From: Prinsepia uniflora
Taxonomy: Eukaryota; Streptophyta; Magnoliopsida; Rosales; Rosaceae
Direction of reading: 5' to 3'
Length of the DNA stretch: 64,000 nucleotides
Assembly: GCA_032719365.1 (NCBI GenBank)
Contig: CM064868.1
Span: 5,920,001-5,984,000 of the forward strand
In this document: positions 11,769 through 23,618 of the stretch, in pieces
Position numbering within the stretch: position 1 is the first letter of the stretch
Layout: each line of letters starts with the position of its first letter
Translations under genes and position numbers: made by a program
Notes under the pieces: generated by a model
The model's database searches: none
What the model saw: the letters and a program-made list of their open reading frames with translations, nothing else
Told to the model about the DNA's origin: nothing

Positions 11769-14341
11769 TGTAACACCCCGGACATTCGGGGATTTTAATA
11801 TTTCAATTTAATGTGTGAATTGACGATTTTACCCTTGTGATTGGTATGGCCAAATTGTTGACTTTTTGATTGGTGAGTTAAATGGACTTTGACCTATGAC
11901 TGTGACGTAGTACGGGACGTCACGAGTTCATAGACAGGTGGCACGTCCATTTCGGACGATCAGGGAAAAAGTTATGACTATCGGAAGTTCAGGGGCATTA
12001 CCGTAATTATGACGGTTAGGGCGAAAATGTTGACTTTTCGTTTAATAATTAAGTTTCACACGACTCCAGGACCGTTGGGTAGGTCTCGACGTCCTGAGTC
12101 CGTAGACAGGCGGTACGCAAAAATCGGACTTCATATGGCTGAGTTACGGGCCTAAGAAGTGAAGGGCATTTTGGTAATTTCTGAACTAGGGGCATTTTGG
12201 TCATTTTCACCCCTGGTCACTGTAGCAACCGCGGGGGAACAATTGCTGCACCACCGTGTACGGTGGTTCTGAGTCTCAATTGTTAAATCAGTGTGTGAGT
12301 TGGAAAGTTGGGATTGTTTAAAGCCTTATAAACATCAGAACGTGGCTGATCTTGAACACCATTTGTTAATTCAAGATTCGAACTTTTGCGGGAAACATTT
12401 CTCAGTGGACAGTGAGGCTTCCACGAGCTGTTGGCTGGCAAGGATTGTTTAAACTGAGTGGGATTTAAGTGTGCTTCACTCTGTCGCAGTGAGGGCTGAG
12501 AATTGGAGAGGAAAACCAGAGAATTCAGTTTCTGGAAAATTGGAGGGAATTTCGGAGTTTAATTTATGGTGCTTGTTGGACCAAACCAAGGCCTGGTTTA
12601 GTCTTCTGAGAGTATTTGGAACTCAACCACATCGAAATTGAAGGCTAACAGTCACGGTTGAGCTGGGACGGTGGCTGCTGTTTTCAGGGAAGTTGCAGAG
12701 CTTGGGACGACAACCTACAGGTACTTTCAGACACAATTGATTGTTCATTTTGGTTCGTTTTGATCCTGTTATGCTTCCTGTGAAGTTAATTGGACAATGG
12801 GTTTGAAACCAGCAAGTTCTGGTGATTGACCCGATTAGTTGATCGCGGGTCGATGGGTCGTTTGGGGATGTGTCGAGGTTGATTTTTGTCACAGAACCTA
12901 AATTGGATAGTTAATGAACATGTAAGGATCAAATTGGATTGAAATCGAGTAGGAATTGATGGGTATTCAACCGGGTCAAGCCGCGGGTGGCAGACCCGTA
13001 TTACAGACAAACGGGTGAAGGAGGTGACACTGTAGCTACAGTGTCAGGCGCGTGACTTTCACGCACAGCCACTTTGGGCGGCGCGTGAGGGCGCGTTGGA
13101 CCTTATCTCCGATCACGATCAACATGACTTTTGTTCCTCTCATCATTCTGAACATTTTTGGTGATTTAACCATGTTGATCTGAGATAAGCTTTGATGGGT
13201 CAGTTTAGGGCCGGTTGCCTCGGGAAACGTGTTGTACGGTTTCCCCGGGCCGGTTTCTATTTCGGACTTTGTGGTTAAACGTTTAAGACTTGTAGTGACC
13301 CTTACATGTGATTTGAACTGACAGGAATTGTACGATAATCTCGGTACAGGTCCGTACGCGCAGATTCGCAGCGGAATCGTACAGTGAGTGGGCCCGTTTT
13401 CATTAAACCCTTGCATGCTTAAATGTTTTCTGATTTACTTATATGTTCACATGCTGGAATCTATAAATGGTTTGATGATATTGAGATTTCGGTAATGGCA
13501 CGTTTCGCGGTATTTGGGCATGAGACCCGTTTGATGAAACGTAACAATCGATTCAGATTTTACCTATGTATACATATATGTTGCATGTGGATATCAATAA
13601 AATGTATTTGGTACTGCACTGTATAGATCCTTCCATATTATATTGTCTCCTCCGGATGAGGTACCCGAAGAGGTCACGGACGTCTAGAACGTCCAGCGTC
13701 TACGACGCTAAGCATCGGGGATGCAGTAATCGAACAGGGTTCGGGGATTTAACTCGGAATTGAGACCCAAGTGGCACGCGTAGCCTTGTGATTGTGACCT
13801 TATTGGACGTCAGGGACGTCAGACATCAGGGATGTCGGATTGGAGTGTATAGTGCAGTGGCTAAAATTATGGTTATGGTTTTATTACATGCCTTATGATT
13901 CATATTATATTATTTATGATTTTAAATGATGCTGCATGCATGTTTGGAAAACGGAGGGGTAAATTATATGTTTTACTTTTCAAATGATTTTATTAACTTG
14001 AGCTCGGTCCACTCACCCTTAATGTTTTTGATAACCCCTCCAGGTCGTGATACTGAGGTAGAGGAGGAACCTGAGGCTGAGGCAAAGATCTACTTCTGCG
14101 TACCTGAACCCCTGTTGGGTGGTGTACCCGCAGGTTTACTATAGAGTCGTGCTCGCAACTTGTAATTTTGGATTTCATCCTTTGTTTGACATTCGTTTAA
14201 TTCGGATTTGATGTATGACTTTAACTTGGTTATTTATGCATTTGATGTTTTGAGGTTAAAATTGGTATGAATTATTGGGTGTCAGACGGGAGCAGGGCAC
14301 GTCCCCTTGTGGTCCCTATGGGATCGGGGCGGGTCCTGTCA
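11769..14341 (+). mobile_element. Solo LTR D, nested in LTR B
   Basis: It starts TGTAACACCCCGG and ends GGGTCCTGTCA. The flanking 5-mers are GAAGT (11764-11768) and GAAAT (14342-14346), a TSD with one substitution. Length is 2.57 kb. It is closest to LTR E: both share the TACTGCACTGTATAGATC segment and GACGTC-rich repeats (13680-13840 here). The donor-like GTGAGTGGGCC (13384-13394) pairs with GGTCCACTCAC (14006-14016) through one G-U pair. Confidence 0.85.
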
Positions 14342-15128
14342 GAAATGGACCTAAAATTGGTCCGAAAACCGGAGAAAACCGAGGTTGAAAACAAATGAAC
14401 AGTGTCGTGAACAATGTCGTGAACAGTAAGCTGGAGGTTGAAGACGATGAACAGTGTTTTCGACCTTCTAGGGGCGCGTGGGCCATAATTTGGGAAAGTG
14501 TTCAACACGGGAAATATTCTATTCGATGTAACGAACATTTTGGGACTGGCTTCTTGTCGATCAGACACCGTCTCGATATGTTTCGGGGCATCGGAAGGTT
14601 TAGGGTAGGTTTAAACATAGTTAAAAGTTCGGGAAAATTACGGGACTTTGATAGGAGGTTAATTAAGTAGTTATTAACCTTCTATTAAAATTTGGACAGG
14701 TTTGAGAGTCCCGGTGATGGTGATCGGCTCGGAGAGTGGAATGCCACGCAAATCGAGGCGGCAGCTCGGATGGTCTGTGAGTGGACCTTGTTTTTTAAAT
14801 TGGTTCATGCATAAGTGTTTATTATATGTTTTAAATACTTGTTTGTGATTCCTTGAGTGCATTTGGATGTGTGGTTACATATAGACATGTATTTCGAGAT
14901 TTTTGCCCTATACGGTGCCTATACGGGTCGGTATTTCTTTATCGGTTTAAATGAAATGGTTTTGGATTTCAAAAGGATAAACTTGGGTATGAGACCCATT
15001 TGGTTTTGTCTCGGGCATATGACCTTAGATATCGGGCATGGTGCCCAGCTGATGTCATATGTTCGGGCACGAGACCCCGTTATTTTACGGTTTATGATTT
15101 CGAGTTAGGGACCCTAGATGGATTTCCA

Positions 15129-15320
15129 AGTTCATGACGGTTTATGAGAACCGACATGAACTCTGGAAAGGTCATTGTGGTTCATGACGGTTTATGGGAA
15201 CCGGCATGAACCTTTGTCCGGTCATTCTGGTTCATGACGGTTTATGGGAACCGACATGAACCCTGGTTAATGGACGTTATGGGTCATGACGGTTCAAGGG
15301 AACCGGGCATGAATGTTTAT
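15129..15320 (+). repeat. Tandem hairpin repeats in LTR B
   Basis: Four units of roughly 50 bp. Each folds as an 8-bp outer stem, a CGGTT/AACCG inner stem and a short loop. Unit 1 has AGTTCATG/CATGAACT. Units 2 and 3 have GGTTCATG/CATGAACC. Unit 4 is degenerate. The same array occurs in LTR F at about 26733-26960. Confidence 0.8.
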
Positions 15321-17212
15321 GTTATGTATATATGTATTCAAATACCTTCCTTTACTTCTATTATCTCCTCCGGGGAGGGTCGTTGGCTTGGGTGGACCCC
15401 GGAGTAGTCACGGAGCACCGATTGAGTGGAGTCACCCCCCAGTTGGGTTCCTTTGTAACGACCCGTCCCAAATTCCTAGATTATATTAGTGACTAAACAC
15501 GATTAGTGAGGCTAATCCATCATTAGTTGGGCAAAATCGGACGAACGGTGCAAAATGACCGTTTTGCCCCTAGCGTGGGTAAAACGTTGACTTTTCATTC
15601 TGGCGGTCAAATAGACTTTGACCGATGACCGTGACGTAGTTCGTGACGTCATGAGTTCATAGACAGGTGGCACGTTCAATTCCAACGTCCGAGGAGGAAG
15701 TTATGACGTTCGGAAGTTTAAGGGCATTTTGGTAATTTTGGTTAAAAAAGGGCAAATGTTGACTTTTTTACCAAGAGGTCCGATGGCCGAGGGCCAAAGA
15801 CCGTTACGTACATAAGGACGAGACGAATCCATAGACAGGCAGCACGTCGAATTCGGACGTTCGACGGCGAAGTTACGGTTCACAGAAGTTCAAGTGCACT
15901 ATTGCACGAATTACGAAACGAGTTAACTTTTGGACTCTAGTGGAGCCCAGATATTTAATTCCTGCCCTATGGATGAGTGACAAGTGTCACCCATCCACAG
16001 GCCATCCTTATACCTTCATGCACCGTGCATTTCCTTTTCTTCATTTCAAACACACACCCAAAACCACCCGATCTCACACACACCCACCATTCTCCCATCC
16101 ATGCAACCTAAAACCCATCCAACCTTCACTCAAGGGACCAGGACTGAGACCAAGGATGAAAGAGAGGACAAGAGGAGGTGGTTTCCGGCCAAAACCGTCG
16201 TCCACGGCGGCTGGAAGGAGGAAGAACCCGTGAGGTTCACGATAAGCCCGCTTTGACCCATTTTCCATTTTTGATGTTTTGGGCCCGTTTTAATGGTTTT
16301 AATGAGTCCATTAGGTTGCTATGGACATGTTAGGAAGGTTTTAGGAAGCTTAGAATGGCTGTGCAGCCATGGGTGCTGTTTTGGAAGTTTGAACCGTTTG
16401 GTTCAAAGATTAAACCATGGGTTTATGCTGTTTTTAGGTAGTTTTAGGGATTGGAAAGGATGGAAAACATCAAAATAGGAAGAAAGGAACCAAAAAGGAA
16501 GAACTAGGATGAAAAATGGGGTGTCTATGGCTGTGAATTGGTCACGTCGGTCCAGTTGGACCGACCAAACCAGGTGAACCGGCCGTCTGAACCGGTTGTG
16601 TGTAGAAGACGATGAATAGTGTTCTGTGCACTCTTGGGGCGCGTGGCCCATAATTTGGGGACGTTTTCAACATATGAAATCTTCTATTCGATTTAACGAA
16701 GATTTTGGGGCTGGTCTCGCGTAAATCGGACATCGTTTCGATAGGTTTCGGGTTGTCCGAAGGTTTAGGGTCGGCTTAAAAATAATTAAAAGTTCGGGAA
16801 AATTACGAGGCTTGGATGGGAGGTTAATTAAGGAGTTATTAACCTTCTATTAAAATTTGGACAGGTTTGGGAGTCCCGGTGATGGTGATCGGCTCGGGAG
16901 AGCCTATGACACGCAAATCGAGGCGGCAGATCGGACGGTCTGTGAGTGGACCTTGTTTTCTAAATTGGTGCATGCATAGATGTTTATTATATGTTTTAAA
17001 TACTTGTTTGTGATGCCATGGGTGCATTTGTATGTGGTTATGTAACGACCCGTCCCGAATATCGGGATTTAATAATATTTAATTGTGATTTACTAATCTG
17101 GGATTAGTTGGGTGATTTCGGACGAATTGTGCAAAATGACCGTTTTGCCCCTAGGCGTGGGCAAAATGTTGACTTTTATTTCGGATGGTCAAATGGACTT
17201 TGACCAATGACC

Positions 17213-17234
17213 GTGACGTAGTTTGGGACGTCAC
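17213..17234. promoter_or_regulatory. TGACG palindrome, candidate bZIP site (5' LTR of G)
   Basis: GTGACGT, an 8-nt spacer and ACGTCAC form a perfect 7-bp inverted repeat. Paired TGACG/CGTCA motifs are the known binding sequence of plant TGA-type bZIP factors. The element is kept in all LTRs of the family, with slight changes in B and F, and lies about 170 bp from the LTR start. A promoter role is inferred. Confidence 0.5.
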
Positions 17235-18377
17235 GAGTTCATAGACAGGTGGCACGTTCGATTCCGACGTTCGTGGTGAAAGTTATGATGTGCGGAAGTT
17301 CAGGGGCATTTTCGTAATTTGTACGAAATAAGGGAAAATGTTGACTTTTTGATCGGAAGGTCCGATGGCCGAGGACCAAGGACCGTTAGGAAGGTCTCGA
17401 TACCCTGAGTCCGTAGACGGGCGGCACGCATCAATCGGAGTCCGTATGACCGAGTTACGGGTCAGGATGCGTGAGGGGCATTTTGGTAATTTCCTGCACA
17501 AGGGCAGAATGGTAATTTCACACGGGGGCACTGTTTCATCGACTGGCCGTGAAGTGGATGCTTTGTGCGATCGATCCCACGATTTGTTTATCAATTAATT
17601 GACTTAATTGGGCCAGTTTGAGGTGGAATTGCACATGGGGTTGAGTTGGCATCGATTGCACGACATGGGCACTGGGTTTTCTATTGTTTTCGGGTCAGTG
17701 CAGGGGAACATTACACAATGGATTTTGGACACTTTTGGATGCCTTTAACGGCTGAATTGGATTAAAGGAATGGTGTGTAAGTCGTGTGGGTTCCTCTGTG
17801 ATTGAGAATGGAAGGATTGAGTGAATTGGGTGTCGGATTTCTCTGAAAACCCGAAACTGGGTTCTGGGAAATTCAAATTCGAACTTCCAGTTTTAGGCCA
17901 GCCCAAGCCTAATTGGTGATGGATTGAGCTTTCTGGAACTTCAACGTGTCGAACCAGATCAAATGGGGCAAGCCTTGGGGCTCCTAGGGCCGTGGACGGA
18001 CGAGGTGGACGGCCGGAAAACTCAAGCTTGAGTTGTGGTGATTGAGGTAATGTCATGTTCAATTAATCATGCTAATTGGTTCGTGTTAATCCTTATATGC
18101 TTCATATGAAGATAATTTGACAATGGTTGAGGATTGATGGAGTTTTGGTGATTGACCCGTTTTGGGTGATCACGGGTTGATGGCTTGATTAAGGAATGGT
18201 TGATGTTGATCGATGTCACAGAACTGAAATTCATTTGTTAATTATTGTTATAGGATCAAGAACGGATTGAATTGATGTCGAATTGGGTGTGATTGAACCG
18301 GATCCTATCGCGGGCTTTTCAACCCGTTTACCAGACAAACGAGTGAAGAAGGAACACTGTAGCAGTCACTGTAGCAG

Positions 18378-18400
18378 GCGCGTGGCTTTCACGCGCAGCC
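18378..18400 (+). repeat. GC-rich hairpin conserved in the LTR family
   Basis: GCGCGTG, a 5-nt loop and CACGCGC form a 7-bp stem, followed at once by GCC...GGC and another GGCGCGTG. The block is present in LTRs A, C, D and G, and in A' and H on the other strand. It stands out against AT-richer surroundings. Confidence 0.6.
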
Positions 18401-18957
18401 ACTCATGGCGGCGTGTGACGGCGCGTGGACACGAGTCTCGAGGTGGGGTCAACATGACTTTTGTTCTATGCAATGTAACGAACATTTTGGGATTGGTTTC
18501 GTGTCGATCGGACACCGTTTCGATATTGTTCGGGATGTCCGAAGGTTTTAAATCCAGGTTAAAAATAGTTAAAAATTCGGGGAAATTACGGGACTTAAAT
18601 AGGATGTTAATGATGAGGTTAGTAATCCTCTAATGTGATTTGAACAGGATTGGGAGTCCCGGTGATAGTGATGTGGCCCGGGAAGGCCTATGGCATGCGT
18701 ATCGAGGCGCTCGGTTAAACGGTCTATGAGTGGACATTGGTTTTATAAATTCGATGCATGCATAACTGTTTCATGATTGTTATAATTGTGATTAAATGAT
18801 TTATTTTGGATATCGGTGAATTTATATGTTTTCACGCATGTCGAGGCGATTTACGTATTTGCACGTAAACCGAGTTTTTCTGGATTTGCACTGATTTCCA
18901 TAAATGTGGTTGGATATGATTTCATGAAACGGTTACGAACTTGAATAAAGTAAAATC

Positions 18958-19065
18958 GGGCCAGGGGCCCAGTTAACTTATGAATCGGGCCAGGGGCCCA
19001 GTTAACTTATGAAATCGGGTCAGGGGCCCAGTTGATTTATATATGCGATTTCGGGTCGAGGACCC
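18958..19065 (+). repeat. GGGCC mini-hairpins in the 5' LTR of G
   Basis: Four units: GGGCC-AGG-GGCCC at 18958-18970 and 18987-18999, GGGTCAGGGGCCC at about 19018-19030, and GGGTC-GAG-GACCC at 19053-19065. The last unit shows a compensating C-G to T-A swap relative to the first two. The array is repeated in the 3' LTR near 25535-25645. Confidence 0.75.
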
Positions 19066-19899
19066 TAAAATGGAATTGAATAAATGATTTTGGATTTAAA
19101 TCAACTACTTGGACAAATGACGGTTTTATGGAAACTCGGGGCAGGGCCCTTGTGATATTTTGGAAATGAATAATAAAATGTGTTCCATAAAACCATCTCG
19201 ATATGAGGATATTTATATCCTGGTCTCCTCCAAGTGTCGGGGACACTGGAGAAGTCACGGTGCATTGCCTGCGAGGGCTCATTGTACGGAGCTACCGGAC
19301 CGTATAATGATCCAGGAGCAGGATTGCTAGACGTCAGAGACGTCAGACATCGGGGATGTCAGAGATATGGACCCGGTGAGACCCCGGGCAGCACGCGTTG
19401 CTTAATACCGTGAGATATGACGTCTGGAACGTCAAGCGTCTAGGACGCTAGGCATCGGGGATGCCGGAGATGGAAAAATAATAAATGAATATTACTGGAT
19501 TGATGAAATAACTCTTGGAATGACTTTTGGAATTTGAAACTATGCTTTGGTTTCCGGGCTAAGGCCCTAATGGTAATTTCTAAATAAATATGGGATTATT
19601 GGTTTTTGGTGCATGCATATGATTTTACTGAGGGGCATAAATGTCTTATAAATATTTTTAACAGACTTGTTTATTTTCGTCCACTCACAGCTTTTGTTTT
19701 TAATGCCCTTCAGGTTGATTCCGGATACGATTGCAGCAGAGACTTGAGCATCGCACACCTCCTCCATCGATCCTTACGTACTCTGGAAGCCCGTTTGGGC
19801 AATGGCAATCGGTTATCCCTTGTCTGACGCCTCTTGTCAGACGGGAGCACGTCACATTCCATGGTAATCCCGGGGGGGATTGGGATGGGTCGTGTCAAG

Positions 19900-19911
19900 T
19901 GGTATCAGAGC
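19900..19911 (+). promoter_or_regulatory. Primer binding site of element G (initiator tRNA-Met)
   Basis: TGGTATCAGAGC starts 2 nt after the 5' LTR end. This is the classic complement of the 3' end of plant initiator tRNA-Met. Confidence 0.95.
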
Positions 19912-22900
19912 AGGTTTTGCTCTTTTATGCGCGAAGGACGAGGGTGTGATGTCTCTTTGGGCTGCAGTTCCGTTGTCAACCTGATAGATAGTTTTGGTGG
20001 ATTGGGTGTGTGTGGCCCGATACGCTGTGCATTGATGCGATTCAACCCCAAGTGGGTTGTATTCGATTAACTGGTAATGTTGGACCGTCGGTTCGGTCAC
20101 GTGATGATGGACGGTTGTGCTACTGGGCACAGCCGGGTTCAGGGAACCCCATTTGAATAATGTTATGGAAATACGAAACTCAGTTGAGTATTGGTTTATG
20201 TTTTGGACCCTGGTAGTGTTGGCTAGTGTACGGGGTGTTGGTGCATCGGAGTTAGCCGATGACCTTCGTGGTGGAACCCACGATGGAACCCACGTTGATT
20301 TGACGATTGGATTGGATTGGACGTCTATGCGATGTCAGGACTGCGGAGTCGGTCAGGTTGTGGATTTTACTGCAGAAGGCAGTTGGGTTCGGTGGAACCC
20401 TAGGGTGTGATTTTGGAACCCTAATTTATAATCGATGGACAGGAAAAGTGAACTTTAAATGAGAACTTGTGCTGCGACGAGCGGCTGAGGTCGTAGATGA
20501 CCATGTGGATGACTCTAGTGAGTCTAGTCAGGATTATGGGTTTCGATCCACGGATGCGGTTACGAGATATGATGTGGAATCCCGTGTCGGATCGAATATT
20601 AGTGTGAGGTGTGGTTACGGATCTTGACAATGATGACTGTTGGTGGACAGTTGTGTCGAGATGACTGGCTATCGAGGATATTTAGTGTGGTTTTGACACT
20701 GGGGGATCAGGGGATGTTCAAGGAACGTTCATTATCCTGATGTGCCAGTGGTCAAATTGGAGGTACCCATAGTCGTGGGGTACGAGTGGTGTTACGGGAT
20801 CGTCGTTCGGAATGAACGGAGATCCAGGGTAACAACTTTGCACACAGTGTGCTAGCATGGATGTTCGTGTGCTAGTGTGGATGTTCGTGTGCTATGTATG
20901 GATGTTGGTATGTTGGTACTTTTATGCCAATACTAGTATGGATTCCTGTGTGCTGATATTAGTGTTGATGATGGTGCGTTGGTATTGGTACTAGCACTGG
21001 TGCAGGTGTCAGTGATTGTGATGACGATGGGCCACCAGTTAGGGTGTGACTCCGTCATGATGGGCAGATGATTGGTGTCTGTGACTCAGAGGTGGTTGAG
21101 TCTTGGACTGGATGGGTTCCAGTGGAGGTTGTGCCGTGTTGGGATAAGTCCTAACAGATATATGATGACAAGTGATGAATGGATCAAAAAGTATGATTGA
21201 AAATTTGGGGAATCTTGGGATGCTGTTCCCTATGTCATGTGTAATGGTGGATTTGGGGAGTTGTTGTCAACTCCGAGATTGGTATGATGGTATACTTCTT
21301 ATATCCCCAGAGGGTACAAGGAAATTATTGAAATTGGAAAAGTCGGGGAAACCATTCGTGGTATTAACGTGTGATTTTGTGATTGCGAATCACTTGGAAC
21401 CTGAGGATTGAACCTGTTTAGGTTGAGATGTGAGACAAAGGCAGTATGGTATGCACATACAGGCAAGATTGTAGATATCCCGTTCGGAATCGGGGTGTGT
21501 GCATACATGAGTATTGGCGGATGTGAGGTCCGAGTAATGAATTGATTTTGGACACGTGGTGGTCCAAGTGAGGTATGGACGTGGGCAGTCCAGTGGTTGG
21601 ACTTGACATCTCATTGGGAGCATGTCTGTTTCCAACATGGTTGGAACTCCCGATTCGGGGAGAGTTGTGATTGGGAGACGAGAGGAGTGCTCGTTTCCAC
21701 ATCGGTGTTTGGTATTCCGAAGTCTTTGGGGGTTGACTTCTTATTTCCTGCCGTGGCAGATGATGATTGTTGCTACCAGTACGTTGAGCGTGTATTGGTG
21801 GGTGGACCCATGTTTGGCTTGGGGTCATTGGACACAAGTAGTTGTGTATGATCTTGGATTTGGTGGTGAAATGCGAGGTCATCTTTCCACCAAGGGAAAT
21901 TTGGCGAATGATTCAATGAGGGTGTAAGACCCTACGATCAGCTTTCAGATGGATTGCTTGCTATGTGAGCATGTGTGGATCCTAGGTGGATCTGATTTGT
22001 GATGTTGTCGACTTTGGTCGATGTGACGATCTAGGATCTTGATGTTACTTGTCGGGTGACGTAGCGATGGATCTGGATTGTGATCTTGATGATCCAGATG
22101 GGTGGAGAGTTTATCACTCTTACCTTGATATGTGAGTCGTAAATGACGGGACTGAACTTCTTTTCGGAGTGAGTCCATATGGTTTGTGACTTGGTTGAGT
22201 AGGTTTCCGATGTGGTCGGATTTTGTCAACCTTTGATGTGAGGATATTGGGATTGGCTTCCCTATGAAGTCAATCGAGTGTTTTGGACAGGCAACCGATA
22301 GGTTCGGTTATGTTACGTCTTGATGGACGTAAACGAGATTTTGGGTTTTGGAATCAAATTTCTGGGTGACGATTCAGGATTCGATTGCGAAGCTCGAAAA
22401 TGGATTACTGGATTTGGGTATGAAATGATTATTCCAATGCTAGCTTACGGAGTAATGATTTCGGATTCGGATTTGGAAATGGATTAAAAATATGATGTCT
22501 GGGTTCGGGTTCGGGATTTCTTACGAAATTGAGAATTCGGATTCGGAATTGGAACTAGATGACGGGTGGGCTCGTTTTGTCTCATGATGGTTTGGGCAAA
22601 TGTACTCCATTATTGGAACGTGTTTGGCTACGACCTAGGTGGTTGTAGGCGGATTGATGGATTGATGTACGTACAGGGTACGTTGTACGAGGATTGAGAC
22701 TGGTTAGGCTGAGTAGGTTCCTAATGGCGGTACATGGGATGTACCAGTGGTGTGTAACTAAACGTGTTGGTAATCGGCTTGGTTCCAATATCATTTGTTT
22801 GGTGGTGATTGTGGACTGGACATTGGATACTGTGCGCTGTGCAGAGTGATTTTGTCGGGTTCAGTGATTGTTTGAGCAGGTGCTCTTAGCCATGGTTGGC

Positions 22901-23604
22901 TAGTGGAACCCTAGTATTGAGATGTGTGATCACTGCTGGGCTGGTATTCAATGTGTTCTAGTTACACCACTTGATTGTGTAAGTTGACGGTATATGTACA
23001 CTCAGGATGAGTGATTTGGTGGTCAGAGTAACCACGAGTAGCCTTGTGTGACGTTTTCACACCGTGATCTCCCAGCATCTTGGTTCGCTGACGGAGTCGG
23101 CGGTTATGGATATTGAGATTGATTTGTGTCGCAGGAATGGGCTTGCCCTGCAAATTGAGATCATGTGGTTGATCTTGCGCTACATCGAGAGTGATGTAGT
23201 ACGTGGTGTTGTCACTGACGGACAGATGGTTGGGGCTTTACTAGGGTGGTAAAGCTTAGTGGTGACAGTTTGACTGATGGTGTCAGCATGGACTGACAAA
23301 TGAGATTTGGTGACTCCCAATGGGAGCAAATGTAAGGATATATTGACAATGGAAGGGGACCATCTAGCTGAAGGATTCAGCTAAATGGTTAAGCGATTTT
23401 ATCGCGGATCAGGTGATTATGTCCACTCGAGGTGGTCAAGTGTTGTGGTTGTGACGTATGACTATGATGGGATGTCTGGGAACAGACGGGACTGGTGTTG
23501 TTCCAGTAAGTGGGTGTACAGGTGTACACAGATGTGAGGTCGAAATGTTTTCCACGAGGTGGTTGTGGGATAAGGAGATTGGTAATTTCGAGGACGAAAT
23601 TCTT
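19912..23604 (+). other. Non-coding internal region of element G
   Basis: No gag-pol remnant is recognisable on either strand. The region has G- and T-rich low-complexity sequence, a short tandem array built on GTGCTAGTGTGGATGTTC (about 20850-20950) and GATTCGG-rich stretches near 22370-22560. Open frames are short and overlap at random. It probably serves as packaged RNA only. Confidence 0.7.
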
Positions 23605-23618
23605 TAAGGAGGGAAGGT
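23605..23618 (+). promoter_or_regulatory. Polypurine tract of element G
   Basis: TAAGGAGGGAAGGT lies directly before the TG of the 3' LTR. It is preceded by TTTCGAGGACGAAATTC, typical of the 3' end of plant chromovirus internal domains. Confidence 0.9.

Larger units (their letters stand above)
17041..19897 (+). repeat. 5' LTR of element G
   Basis: TGTAACGACCCGTCCC...GGTCGTGTCA, 2857 bp. It contains a duplicated module of about 155 bp (17168-17320 and 17340-17493), the GC hairpin near 18378-18400, and GGGCC/GGCCC mini-hairpins at 18958-19065. The donor-like site reads ATGAGT at 18726-18731 instead of GTGAGT, so in this copy the putative splice donor is mutated. The complement GTCCACTCACA is at 19679-19689 and the acceptor-like CAG at 19711-19713. 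Confidence 0.9.

Noticed and set aside
17283..17594. 103-codon minus-strand frame, repeated at 23861-24172
   Set aside because: Also a by-product of the duplicated LTR module; no conserved frame in the other LTRs.
18283..18633. 116-codon open frame, repeated almost identically at 24861-25211
   Set aside because: It lies in the two LTRs of element G, so the repetition is LTR identity. It crosses the GC hairpin and other LTRs of the family do not keep the frame.
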